Positions 17,532-26,029 of a stretch of DNA of 64,000 nt are shown one piece after another (the stretch's first letter is position 1; each line of letters begins with the position of its first letter). The notes beneath the pieces are model-generated. The model was not told where the DNA came from and searched no databases. It saw only the letters and a list, made by a program, of their open reading frames with translations. The position numbers and the translations under genes are program-made. Origin of the DNA: Bacillus sp. FJAT-42315 (GTDB lineage: Bacteria > Bacillota > Bacilli > Bacillales > Domibacillaceae); assembly GCF_002797375.1 (NCBI RefSeq), contig NZ_KZ454941.1, positions 2,932,118-2,996,117 on the forward strand. The letters run 5' to 3'.

Positions 17532-18926
17532 TTAAAACGGACCAAACTGAATCAACTGAGCAATAATTAGTGCAATGACAGCAATCGTAATTTGAATGAG
17601 GAAAAACGGAAAAAACCATTTGACCCATTTCCCCCACGGAATACCTGCGACCGCTAGTGCTGCCATAAAATATCCGCTTGTCGGGAAGATGATATTCGAA
17701 ATCCCATCTCCAAATTGATAAGCAAGAACTGCTGTTTGTCTCGTCACGCCGATCATATCCGATAATGGTGCTAATATCGGCATCGTTAAAGCCGCTTGTC
17801 CACTTCCTGATGGAACAAGAAAGTTTAAACCTAATTGGAAGAAAAACATACCAACAGCTGACAATACAGCTGGAAACGAATCTAATGCATTCGCTGAATA
17901 GTAAAGAATCGTATCCATAATTCCTGTCGTATTAAAGATCACTAAAATCGTCTGTGCTAAACCGATAATTAATGCTCCCCCGATTAAATCTCCTGCTCCT
18001 TTAATAAAGTTATCAGCAATTTGCGACGGCGATAATTTGCCGATAAAACCCATGATCACTCCAAATAATAAGAACAAACCAGCAATTTCAGGAATATACC
18101 ATCCGTATTGAATGACACCATATATAAGGATGAGGAAATTGAATAAAAACGTAATCATCACCCATTTGTGACGCGTTTCCATCTTGCCATGAGAGTTTAG
18201 TAACTGCTCTTTGTTCACATGTTCATATTTTCCGTAAAAGCCCAAAGACGGATCTTTCTTCACTTTACCTGCATAATGATACACATACATAACAGCCGCT
18301 ACATACATGACAATGAATAAAATAAGGCGAAAACCGAGTCCTGAAAATGTCGGTAACTCAGCAATTCCTTGAGCAATTCCGACTGTAAATGGGTTCATCA
18401 CCGCAGACGTAAATCCAACAGATGCCCCGATAATGACAATCGCAAAACCAGTAATGGCATCAAATCCTAGTGCAATGGCTAACGGAACGAGAACGCCGAC
18501 ATAAACGATCGTTTCATCTGACATCCCCATTAAAGAGCCACCAGCCGCAAAAAATAACATTAACACCGGAATAATGAGCTTTTCTCGATTGCCCATCTTG
18601 CGTGAGATCATTGCAATAAAAGCATCTAGTGCGCCTGTCGCAGCTAAAATCCCAAACGCTCCCCCAACAATTAAGACAAAGAAAATCGTGTTGGCTCCTT
18701 GGACCATCCCACCATGAACACTGCTGAATATATCTAAAAACCCGAGCGGATTTCCGTCTATAAATTGAAATGTCTCTGGTTGAACAATACTTCGCCCATC
18801 AACCTCTGCTCGTTCAAATTGCCCAGCTGGAACAAAATGAGTTAACACAGCGGACAAAACAATTAAACAAAAGATTAAAACATACACATTCAAACTTTTT
18901 GGCTTTTTTTCGTTCTTTACACTCAT
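17532..18926 (-). CDS. YfcC-family membrane transporter
   Basis: Polytopic membrane protein of 464 aa with ~12 predicted helices, in the YfcC/DcuC-ArcD-like ion transporter superfamily. Typical segments include FVPAGQFER after helix 1, GGSLMGMSDETIVYVGVLVP, and NFLVPSGSGQAALTMPILAP in the second half. Members move basic amino acids, dipeptides or dicarboxylates. Followed 20 bases later by the M20 gene, so the substrate is probably a peptide or acylated amino acid (inference). Confidence 0.88.
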   Translation of the reverse strand: MSVKNEKKPKSLNVYVLIFCLIVLSAVLTHFVPAGQFERAEVDGRSIVQPETFQFIDGNPLGFLDIFSSVHGGMVQGANTIFFVLIVGGAFGILAATGALDAFIAMISRKMGNREKLIIPVLMLFFAAGGSLMGMSDETIVYVGVLVPLAIALGFDAITGFAIVIIGASVGFTSAVMNPFTVGIAQGIAELPTFSGLGFRLILFIVMYVAAVMYVYHYAGKVKKDPSLGFYGKYEHVNKEQLLNSHGKMETRHKWVMITFLFNFLILIYGVIQYGWYIPEIAGLFLLFGVIMGFIGKLSPSQIADNFIKGAGDLIGGALIIGLAQTILVIFNTTGIMDTILYYSANALDSFPAVLSAVGMFFFQLGLNFLVPSGSGQAALTMPILAPLSDMIGVTRQTAVLAYQFGDGISNIIFPTSGYFMAALAVAGIPWGKWVKWFFPFFLIQITIAVIALIIAQLIQFGPF

Positions 18927-18981
18927 ACGACTCTCCTCCTTACATTAAAATTATGTCGTTATATAGTCGTTAATTGGTTAG

Positions 18982-19011
18982 ATTATACCCGACTGAATAA
19001 ATAATAGTCAA
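18982..19011 (-). promoter_or_regulatory. SigA-type promoter of the YfcC operon with direct repeats at the start point
   Basis: Minus strand TTGACT (19011-19006), 18-bp spacer, TATAAT (18987-18982). Two direct copies of TAACGAC (18972-18966 and 18961-18955), 11 bp apart, lie just downstream of the -10 near the expected start. They could be the operator for the adjacent regulator. Confidence 0.65.
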
Positions 19012-19056
19012 TGGTATTTTTTAAATATTTAATTAATTTATTGTTATACATAAAAA

Positions 19057-19102
19057 TGGATTTAATTTCATAAATGATACAACATAAATGAAATTAAATC
19101 CA
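19057..19102 (-). terminator. Large inverted repeat / terminator after the regulator gene
   Basis: Perfect 14-bp stem TGGATTTAATTTCA / TGAAATTAAATCCA with an 18-nt loop, then TTTTTA on the minus strand. It separates the regulator gene from the YfcC promoter. Confidence 0.7.
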
Positions 19103-19120
19103 CTACAATGAGTAATTATT

Positions 19121-20422
19121 CTATTGAAAGGGTAAATCTAGCCGATAAATTGATCGAGGACGACCATTTTGGAAAGGCTGCTCTTCCCCAATAATATGCA
19201 AATAACCAGCCTCTAAAAATTTCTTTAATAAGCGTTCCGCCGACCGCTTACTTACCTCAAAATATTCAGAAACATCACTAGCTGTAAATCGATTCATGGG
19301 ACGCGAAGCAACAAATTGCGCCATTTTTATTACATTCGTAACGCTCATTTTTAACTCTTTTGCTAATTGAACAACTGCTTCATTTTCGCTTTTTAAAACA
19401 GACACAGTGGGTGACTTTTTCTGCGGATTGATGACTGTTTGTTCTTCTGTCACAATATGAATCGTATTTTCAGCTTCTTGCTTCTCAGAATAATTGAGAG
19501 CAATATGAGCATTCCGTTCTGCTTCTACGATAGTTAAACCAAACCCCAAACCGATGCTCACGGTTTGTTCTTGCTTTTCTACATCTTCATAAAGAGAGTG
19601 TAAGAAATCCATATTCTTTACTAAAAACTCCATACTCCCTTTCGTGCCATACAAAACAAAAAAATCCGATGTAGATTGTTGAAGCGTACAATTTATTTGT
19701 TTCGCTACACTCATTAGCCGTTGATAAATATGTGAGTTCGTTTTCTTTTCAGTGGATGACTCTAGCTTCACTAACCCAATCGCCACTTGCGCTTGTTGAC
19801 TTTGCTGTAATTCACCGAGCATTTTTGCTTCTTTCAATGCCTCTATAATATTTCGTTCAGGCTCAACCATTTGAATACATGGAATATTTTCTTGCTTCAA
19901 TTGATCAGACACCGCATGAATACTCGTGATGATTAAGTCCACTTTTCCACGATTCCAAAGATCGCGATGCCTTGCTAAAATATCAGTCACTTGGAAATCC
20001 TTATCTACATTTTCTATCATCCATGGATAGTCTTGTATATACAATGCTTCTGGCATCATGTTTAATTGTTTGACCACACTGTCCACATACTTCCGATCAG
20101 GTAAATCAATAGACAAGCGGTTGATGCTCGCTTGCTGGCCATACAAAAGAGATAACAACGTTAACGAAACACTCAATTCATTATCGACAACGTAAATAGA
20201 TGGTCGATCAAACAAATGGAAGAATTTTTTACAATAATAGTAGGGGATAATACCAGAAAATAAATACACATCGCAATAGGTCGCCTCCCGTATGAGTTGC
20301 TCCGTTTCACGAGGGGCTTTATACACATAAGGAATAATTTCGATTCCTTCTACATAACGTTCTAACTTTTTCACCAATTTCACCATTTCTTCTGGACCAA
20401 ACAAAGCTACCTTGATAGACAT
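19121..20422 (-). CDS. Multidomain transcriptional regulator with C-terminal winged helix
   Basis: A 433-aa cytoplasmic protein. Residues 1-190 look like a ligand-sensing domain of no family I can name. Residues ~200-330 resemble a degenerate GGDEF/GTP-cyclohydrolase-III-like nucleotide-binding fold (SIGLGFGLTIVEAERNAHIA). Residues ~365-430 are a helix-turn-helix (FTASDVSEYFEVSKRSAERL). ATG 20422 follows AAGGGGGG; seven earlier codons are excluded. It is encoded immediately upstream of, and in line with, the YfcC operon, so it is the probable regulator of amino-acid or peptide use (inference). Confidence 0.7.
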   Translation of the reverse strand: MSIKVALFGPEEMVKLVKKLERYVEGIEIIPYVYKAPRETEQLIREATYCDVYLFSGIIPYYYCKKFFHLFDRPSIYVVDNELSVSLTLLSLLYGQQASINRLSIDLPDRKYVDSVVKQLNMMPEALYIQDYPWMIENVDKDFQVTDILARHRDLWNRGKVDLIITSIHAVSDQLKQENIPCIQMVEPERNIIEALKEAKMLGELQQSQQAQVAIGLVKLESSTEKKTNSHIYQRLMSVAKQINCTLQQSTSDFFVLYGTKGSMEFLVKNMDFLHSLYEDVEKQEQTVSIGLGFGLTIVEAERNAHIALNYSEKQEAENTIHIVTEEQTVINPQKKSPTVSVLKSENEAVVQLAKELKMSVTNVIKMAQFVASRPMNRFTASDVSEYFEVSKRSAERLLKKFLEAGYLHIIGEEQPFQNGRPRSIYRLDLPFQ

Positions 20423-20568
20423 ACGAATTTCCCCCCTTAACACAATAAGGAACGTTCTATTTTTTAACTCTCATTATACCACGTCATTCTCAATATTTCC
20501 CACATAGTGCAATCAAACAACTTATAAAAAACACCTTACTAAAAACAGGTATAAATGCCCCTTTTTAT

Positions 20569-20596
20569 TTGAATATATTTTCTATCATTGTATAAT
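20569..20596 (+). promoter_or_regulatory. Probable promoter of the UcpA-like SDR gene
   Basis: TTGAAT (20569-20574), 16-bp spacer, TATAAT (20591-20596), about 30 bases before the start codon. Confidence 0.5.
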
Positions 20597-20628
20597 ATTA
20601 GTGAAATCACAAAAGGAGGATGTTCACA

Positions 20629-21420
20629 ATGAGAAAAATGGATGGAAAAGTAGCGATTGTTACAGGGGCAGCTATGGGAAATGGACAAGGGATCGCAAAA
20701 ATTCTTGCTAAACATGGGGCAACGACGATCCTAGCTGATATTTCTGATCAAGTATTTGCAACAGCTGAACAAATGAAACAAGAGGGACTTGACGTACATG
20801 CCGTTCAAATGAATGTAACCGACAACGACAGTGTCAAACAAGCCGTTGCTACCATCGTGGACAAGTTCGACAAAATTGATGCGTTAGTAAATAATGCCGG
20901 GGTTGTACGCTTAGCTAACTTCCTTGATATGAGCGATGAAACGCGTGATTTTCAATTTAAAGTCAATATTGAAGGCGTTTGGAACGTCACGAAAGCTGTG
21001 CTTCCGTTTATGAAGGAGAAAAAGTACGGTCGAATTGTCAACCTATCCTCTGTCACCGGGACAATGGTCGCTGATGAAGGAGAAACTGCTTACGCTACAA
21101 CGAAAGCCGCTCTTTTAGGCTTTACTAAATCATTGGCTCGCGAAGCTGCGAATGATCATATCACAGTCAATGCGATTTTACCAGGCTATATCATGACGCC
21201 AATGGCTGAACAAATTGCTCAAGAATCCAATCCATCCAATCCTCAACAAGTCATTGACGGCATCGCCAGCGGTGTTCCACTAGGTCGCCTCGGAAAAATC
21301 GAAGAAGTCGGCGAACTAGCAGCATTTCTGGCATCCGATGAATCCAGCTACATAACAGGCACACAAATTGTTATCGACGGTGGCAGTACGTTACCTGAAA
21401 CCGTATCTGTTGGTGTGTAG
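20629..21420 (+). CDS. ucpA: SDR family oxidoreductase, UcpA-like
   Basis: NAD(P)-dependent dehydrogenase of 263 aa. It has the cofactor loop TGAAMGNGQGIA, Asp at the end of the second strand (ILADIS, favouring NAD), NNAGVV, the catalytic Ser in NLSSVTG and YATTK (Tyr-x3-Lys), and the tail GTQIVIDGGSTLPE. The unusual GNGQGIA loop and the C terminus resemble UcpA; the substrate is unknown. ATG at 20629 lies 9 bases after AAAGGAGG; an earlier in-frame ATG (20620) abuts that site. Confidence 0.8.
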   Translation: MRKMDGKVAIVTGAAMGNGQGIAKILAKHGATTILADISDQVFATAEQMKQEGLDVHAVQMNVTDNDSVKQAVATIVDKFDKIDALVNNAGVVRLANFLDMSDETRDFQFKVNIEGVWNVTKAVLPFMKEKKYGRIVNLSSVTGTMVADEGETAYATTKAALLGFTKSLAREAANDHITVNAILPGYIMTPMAEQIAQESNPSNPQQVIDGIASGVPLGRLGKIEEVGELAAFLASDESSYITGTQIVIDGGSTLPETVSVGV

Positions 21421-21427
21421 ATAGATG

Positions 21428-21471
21428 AAAAAGAAGCCTGCTCTTGTTCACTAGGGAGAGCAGGCTTCTTT
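21428..21471. terminator. Bidirectional terminator
   Basis: AAGAAGCCTGCTCT / AGAGCAGGCTTCTT, a 14-bp perfect stem flanked by A- and T-runs, serving the SDR gene and the convergent small genes. Confidence 0.85.
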
Positions 21472-21501
21472 AACTTTTCAACTATATCAATTTGTAGTCT
21501 T

Positions 21502-21909
21502 TCAAAACTCTTCATAAGAACCGCCTGGCAAAGAAATAACAAGCAAGCCTTGCTCTCCTTGTAATTGCCAGCCTTCAAACATACTACTATCGTGAAATAA
21601 TTCTAAAAATAGACCTTCTTCCAGTTCAAGTACAAAATCCGAAGTATTCTCATAGTGTTGAACAGAAACAATTTTCTTTCCTTTAATCTGTTTTTCTAAT
21701 GATTCACGTAACACGAATCGAGACCATTGTTTACAGTCCGAATATCCCATTATAATCTGATTCATATCTCGTAACCGCCAAGGACATTCGATGATTAACA
21801 CACCTTTTTCAAAAAACACTCCTAACGGCAATCCGGCTTCCGATTTCACTTCGGTCACTTTCTGTCCAACAAAGTAGCTAAAATCGATATCACTTAATTT
21901 TTTATACAC
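21502..21909 (-). CDS. Hypothetical protein (135 aa)
   Basis: Not recognised. Soluble, acidic, beta-rich, with aromatic clusters (FSYFVGQK, ELFHDSSMFEGWQLQGEQG). GTG start; its first 8 bases overlap the end of the upstream gene, so the pair is co-translated. Size, acidity and neighbours (DUF3885, CPCC, YcxB-like genes) recall immunity-type proteins of polymorphic toxin loci, but no toxin gene is visible. This is only a contextual guess. Confidence 0.6.
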   Translation of the reverse strand: MYKKLSDIDFSYFVGQKVTEVKSEAGLPLGVFFEKGVLIIECPWRLRDMNQIIMGYSDCKQWSRFVLRESLEKQIKGKKIVSVQHYENTSDFVLELEEGLFLELFHDSSMFEGWQLQGEQGLLVISLPGGSYEEF

Positions 21910-22234
21910 TTGACTTTAGTTCCCCTATAAACCAAATTTCATTCTCAATTATTTCTCCATCTTCCTCCGTTATCTCTTCTCTAATTCCTAGAACATCCAT
22001 AGCATCGGGTATAGCCACTCCCCATTCGCTTTCGATATTGCTTTCTTTCGATAATTGCAGCCATTTTTGGTGATATGTATTCCTCTCAAAAAAATCTTCA
22101 AAATAACGATCACCAGCAAAAATAATAATTTGAGAATTCCACAAATCAACGGGAAAATTCGTTGTTTGTTCTATAATTCTATTGACCATCCCTTTCGTTT
22201 TACGCTTCAATCCTCTCACTTTTTTAACTCGCAT
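21902..22234 (-). CDS. Hypothetical protein (~110 aa)
   Basis: Not recognised. The N terminus is strongly basic (MRVKKVRGLKRKTKGMVNRI) and the rest is acidic (REEITEEDGEIIENEIW). Start at the second of two close ATGs, 7 bases after AGGAG. It overlaps the next gene by 8 bases and forms a two-gene operon with it. Confidence 0.6.
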   Translation of the reverse strand: MRVKKVRGLKRKTKGMVNRIIEQTTNFPVDLWNSQIIIFAGDRYFEDFFERNTYHQKWLQLSKESNIESEWGVAIPDAMDVLGIREEITEEDGEIIENEIWFIGELKSSV

Positions 22235-22367
22235 ATTCATACTCCTATCATTTTCAATATTTCAATATAGTATCCAAGCAATTGTTCAATTTAATTTTTG
22301 CAACAGAGATCATTCTCCTCTATTCTAATAGAAACATATATTCATTGAAATTATAGGAGAACCTCAG

Positions 22368-22753
22368 ATGTCAAACAAGCTAGATTCATTTATGACCGAA
22401 CACTTTAGATGAAATTACAGCATAAAGTCTTTGCAGAGGAGGACGAGGAGGATATCGTGACACATCGATTTATTTTACCCTGTAAAAAGAGCGATATTCG
22501 ATACCATCAGCTTTTATCAGCTATCGGTTACGAAGATTTCCCACACCCGACACGCATCTTAAACAATTACGACCGGGCCGGCTATAACATTTACTTTGTC
22601 AATATCACTAGGAAGTTCATTTATCACCTGTATGATGATCGTGGTTGTGATGTGATCGCATCTAATAAAGAAAATTTGCGTCCACTTTACGAAGAACGAA
22701 ATGCTTGGATCTTGGATTATGACCGTGAACAGATTGATAAACTATTTAAATAG
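22368..22753 (+). pseudogene. DUF3885 gene with internal deletion
   Basis: A good ribosome site (TAGGAGA) and ATG open MSNKLDSFMTEHFR, which looks like the N terminus of DUF3885 proteins, but a stop follows at 22410. Reading resumes in another frame at 22409 with KLQHKVFAEEDEED and continues to the family C terminus WILDYDREQIDKLFK. Full-length relatives are about 200 aa (from memory), so roughly 80 central codons are missing and the junction is out of frame. The 3' fragment alone would be a 114-aa ORF without its own ribosome site. Confidence 0.8.
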
Positions 22754-22768
22754 AGAATAGGTGGCTGT

Positions 22769-22838
22769 ATGAAATATACTTGTCCTTGTTGTGGATATAA
22801 AACATTAGAAGAAGAACCACCAGGTACGTATGATATAT
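22769..22838 (+). pseudogene. CPCC-family cysteine-rich protein gene, 5' part (split by IS605)
   Basis: ATG after AGGTGG opens MKYTCPCCGYKTLEEEPPGT, with the family's CPCC zinc-binding-like motif. The frame breaks into the IS200/IS605 element about 23 codons in. The 3' part resumes at 25173. It follows the DUF3885 remnant by 15 bases, the usual pairing of these genes. Confidence 0.85.
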
Positions 22839-23086
22839 CTGACAACTCCCCACGACTAAAGTCAGGGGGTTCTGAGAGATAGTGCAGATTTACTGCACTA
22901 TCCATACTTCTTAGGACGACCTTATCAATCTTGCGATTAAGTTTGCCATTCCTACACTGGTATGCGTATCTCAAAACTTAGCGGACACCTTCACGTATAG
23001 TGTTGTACTTGTGCTTAGCCCGAAGACCGTACACTGACTTAGAATCCCGCCTTTATCGAGGTGCTGTCACTCCCCGAAATATGCTG
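22839..23086 (-). ncRNA. Candidate right-end omega (guide) RNA of the TnpB element
   Basis: 248 bases between the tnpB stop and the right end of the element. In IS200/IS605 elements this region, with the tnpB 3' end, is transcribed as the RNA that guides TnpB, and the ~16-20 bases just outside the right end are the guide. Here these would be ATATATCATACGTACC from the CPCC gene (minus strand). Two hairpins close the 3' end. Assigned by position and structure, not by RNA data. Confidence 0.5.
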
Positions 23087-24538
23087 TTATGCCACGTACC
23101 AAGACAATGTTTTGTTGCTTGATTGGCGAAGTCTTTCGATTTCTAAATGGTGTAGTGCTACAAATTTTTTCCATTGATCATTGCACAAATCCACATCAAC
23201 AGAATCAAGGTTGTCATGGGTGTTTCCAATTAGGAAAGCTGAATATAGATCACGTTGGATGGCTAGACCTTGAATATCGTTCCAACGTTCATTAAGTTGC
23301 TTCTTGGCATAAGTTTGAGTTGCATGGTTGAATTGACTGGCTTTGGTTGAATAGGTATCAATCTTCTTGATCGACCGACCTTGATACCTTAGTTTTCGAT
23401 CAATAATAGAAATCAACATGGCAGGTGCACGATGAGCGATGGTCTTTCCATAACGTTTTTTCTTGTTGATTTTACCGTTCTTCTTATTTCGGGTTGTGTT
23501 CTTCGCTCGTTTGGCGAGAGATTGAAACTGCATGGTTTCCACTCGAATATCAGAACCTAATGCAAGAATTTCATTGGCAAGTTGCTCATGTGACTGTTTG
23601 CGCTTAACCGTAAGTTTGCGATATAGCTCTTTCCGTTTGGCTTTGAGTTGAATGTAGCGATTTGAGTACGTCCAAGTTCGACGACCTTTCTTCGCCACTC
23701 CATTTTTGTCAAAGTTATCGGGATTGCTTGCACGTTTACTTCTATCCATTGCTCGCTGGACTTTACGAAGTTCTTTGTAGTCAGGTGTACAATCGGGTGC
23801 AAGTTCGACCAACATCACGTTTTCTTCACTGACAATCGCAGAAGTTGAGGTGCCAACATCCATACCAACACGTTTGGAGTCGTCATTCTTAGGCTCACAG
23901 TTGTATTTTTTGGGCGGCAGCCCTTCTTGCACAAGTTGCACGAAATAGCGTTGTTTCCCTCGAATTTCGCGTTTGATCACACGTACATATTTGGTACGAT
24001 CACACAAGCCTTCAAGGGCGTAATCATCATTACGTTTCACTTTGAAATCAAGTTCTAGTTCACCCCATAAGATTTTCATGTCTTTCTTGCGAAGCCCTGT
24101 GTTGTTTGATTTATTTTCGATACTCATATCGTCAAATTTTTTCTTGAAATGCACTCTAGCCGCTTGATGATAATGGACTTTCTCAACTGATTGAAAGGCA
24201 CGAGTCGCTAATTTTTGTACTTCATTAATACCTAGTGCTTTTCCAAAATGGTATTTTGGCGATTTCGCAAACTCATGGACTTGATATTCGGAATAGCCAT
24301 GCGAGCGTTCAATTTCACGTAGGCGTTGATTACGAACCTTAGAACTCGGTTCTTTCAACAAAGTACGATATTCTTTATCAGCTTTGACCGCTTTTAATCG
24401 TTTTAGGCAGTACCCAAGACAAGCGTTGTATATCGACTTACCGATACGCATTTTCTTATCAAGAATGACCTTATTTCGTGCGCTTTGAACGATTAATTCA
24501 AATTCAAGAATATAGCTAGAAGTCTTTGCTTTTGCCAT
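23087..24538 (-). CDS. tnpB: TnpB-type RNA-guided nuclease of the IS605 element
   Basis: A 483-aa TnpB-family protein. RuvC-like residues appear as GMDVGTSTSAIVS (Asp), IRVETMQFQSLAKRA (Glu) and AIQRDLYSAFL (Asp). Between the second and third of these, where typical TnpB proteins have a CxxC...CxxC zinc ribbon, this one has KASQFNHATQTYAKKQLNER and no paired cysteines. ATG 24538 follows GAAAGGTGG. The frame is intact, so the protein may be active. It is 20 bases downstream of tnpA. Confidence 0.88.
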   Translation of the reverse strand: MAKAKTSSYILEFELIVQSARNKVILDKKMRIGKSIYNACLGYCLKRLKAVKADKEYRTLLKEPSSKVRNQRLREIERSHGYSEYQVHEFAKSPKYHFGKALGINEVQKLATRAFQSVEKVHYHQAARVHFKKKFDDMSIENKSNNTGLRKKDMKILWGELELDFKVKRNDDYALEGLCDRTKYVRVIKREIRGKQRYFVQLVQEGLPPKKYNCEPKNDDSKRVGMDVGTSTSAIVSEENVMLVELAPDCTPDYKELRKVQRAMDRSKRASNPDNFDKNGVAKKGRRTWTYSNRYIQLKAKRKELYRKLTVKRKQSHEQLANEILALGSDIRVETMQFQSLAKRAKNTTRNKKNGKINKKKRYGKTIAHRAPAMLISIIDRKLRYQGRSIKKIDTYSTKASQFNHATQTYAKKQLNERWNDIQGLAIQRDLYSAFLIGNTHDNLDSVDVDLCNDQWKKFVALHHLEIERLRQSSNKTLSWYVA

Positions 24539-24557
24539 TGGATACACCACCTTTCAA

Positions 24558-24962
24558 TTAAGCGTTCTTTTGATTTTCAATATATTTTCGGATGGTTTCT
24601 TCGTTTACGTGTCCGACTGAACAAGAAAAGTAATTCCTCGTCCAAAGGCTAGGCAAGCGAGATTTCAGCCACGGAAACTCTTCACGCAAGATACGAGAAG
24701 AACGTCCTTTGAAGTCTTTAATGATTTTATGCAACATCAGACGAGGATCAAAGTCGATGAAGATATGCACATGATCTGACATGATTTCCAGACCCTTAAT
24801 AGTAATTTCTTTTTCTTCGGCTATCTCGAACAAGATTTCTTTTAACTTTTCATCTACGCCATTCACAAGAACGGGTCTACGGTACTTCGGCGTGAAGATG
24901 ATATGAAACTGGTTTTTGTAAACGATTCCTTTTTTATGAGTATAAGCATCTTCCTTAGGCAT
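24558..24962 (-). CDS. tnpA: IS200/IS605 Y1 transposase TnpA
   Basis: HUH-type single-strand transposase of 134 aa. The HUH motif is DHVHIFIDF (~residue 63) and the nucleophilic Tyr is in IRKYIENQ near the C terminus. Full length and intact. First gene of the element, followed closely by tnpB. Confidence 0.95.
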   Translation of the reverse strand: MPKEDAYTHKKGIVYKNQFHIIFTPKYRRPVLVNGVDEKLKEILFEIAEEKEITIKGLEIMSDHVHIFIDFDPRLMLHKIIKDFKGRSSRILREEFPWLKSRLPSLWTRNYFSCSVGHVNEETIRKYIENQKNA

Positions 24963-25172
24963 TGGTATCCCTACCTTTCCGATGAATCTATCATACTATA
25001 AGCAAATAGATAATTACATAATAAACTAATGTAATTGAGCAAAAAAATAAAAACAGAAGAAAAGATATAGATAAAGGAAGTGTCGGGCTTTCGACAGACC
25101 TAAAGGTTTGCCTCATCCCGAACGGCAATTCCTCCCACTGCCTAAAGGCACGGGCTTCCTTGCCTGTATCTA

Positions 25173-25381
25173 GTGAAATTTGTTTTTGGGAAGATGATAT
25201 AGTTCAATTTAATGACTCCGATTATGAAGGTGGAGCAAATGAAGTTTCATTGAGACAAGCACCAAAAAACTTTAATAAGCTTGGAGCTTGCGAAAAAGTC
25301 TGTATTCAGTCTGTAAGAAAAAACAATGAGCAAGACATAAAAGACCATTTAACAAAAAACCGCTATTCAAAAAGTCAGTAA
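25173..25381 (+). pseudogene. CPCC-family gene, 3' part
   Basis: Continues the split CPCC gene: EICFWEDDIVQFNDSDYEGG, then NEVSLRQAPKNFNKLGACEK and a C-terminal KNNEQDIKD tail. These are the hallmarks of the second half of the family. An ATG inside the IS end (25160) gives an accidental in-frame start. Confidence 0.8.
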
Positions 25382-25435
25382 AAATTAACTTTCTGCAACA
25401 GCCGCTTGCTCTTGGCAAGTAATCATGATAAATAT

Positions 25436-25948
25436 TCATTTTGTCACCTTCGATTTAAGATAAGTTTTTATTTCCTCAACATCATCTACCTCTCTTTTCG
25501 GAAGTATGTATGCACTTACTGAGCTGTTATAAAGATAGATGTTATGTTTATCCTCACTAATAGTTTTAATGCCTGACCAAGTTACTTTTGTTTCACCATT
25601 AGAAGTCGAATCGATGATCCCCTCTTCTGACAAAACCATATGATGTTCACCTAATAGACCCTCGTTCGTTCCCTCTTTTATCATTTTCTTAGTATTTCGG
25701 ATAACATAAAAATAGAAATATCTTGGATAGAAAATAATCCACAGAATACTTATTACTAAAAAAGTAATGAATACCCCAAGAAAAGGCACACTTCCGACTT
25801 TTGAAAGTACAAAGGATACAATGATAAAGAGGATAGGAGTTAAAAATCTTTGCATATTCAATACTCTTTTAACCGCTTTTGAATTTTTAACGTGAAACAT
25901 ATTGAACTTTAAATAATCCTCTTCTGTTAAATTGTAATTTATCTCCAT
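25436..25948 (-). CDS. YcxB-like membrane protein
   Basis: A 170-aa protein. An N-terminal cytoplasmic stretch (NYNLTEEDYLKFNMFHV) is followed by two transmembrane helices (~residues 34-75). A C-terminal domain resembles the YcxB family (HHMVLSEEGIIDSTSNGETK, VTWSGIKTI, AYILPKRE). Function unknown. Confidence 0.75.
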   Translation of the reverse strand: MEINYNLTEEDYLKFNMFHVKNSKAVKRVLNMQRFLTPILFIIVSFVLSKVGSVPFLGVFITFLVISILWIIFYPRYFYFYVIRNTKKMIKEGTNEGLLGEHHMVLSEEGIIDSTSNGETKVTWSGIKTISEDKHNIYLYNSSVSAYILPKREVDDVEEIKTYLKSKVTK

Positions 25949-26029
25949 TACGAATCTCCTTTTTATATTCTTTATAAAGAAAATTAGTAAACGTCATCAT
26001 TTGTTGCTAAAACACCTTTAATAAGAGGA

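Larger units (their letters stand above)
22839..25172 (-). mobile_element. IS200/IS605-family insertion sequence (tnpA + tnpB)
   Basis: About 2.33 kb, inserted inside the CPCC gene; joining GATATAT at 22832-22838 to GTGAAATT at 25173 restores the reading frame. There are no terminal inverted repeats or target duplication, as expected for this single-strand transposon type. The right end (left in coordinates) has two hairpins: AACTCCCC/AGGGGGTT (22844-22873) and a perfect GATAGTGCAG/CTGCACTATC. The left end is hairpin-rich (25080-25165). On the minus strand the bases before the left end are TTCAC, the presumed target. Boundaries are inferred to within a few bases. Confidence 0.88.
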
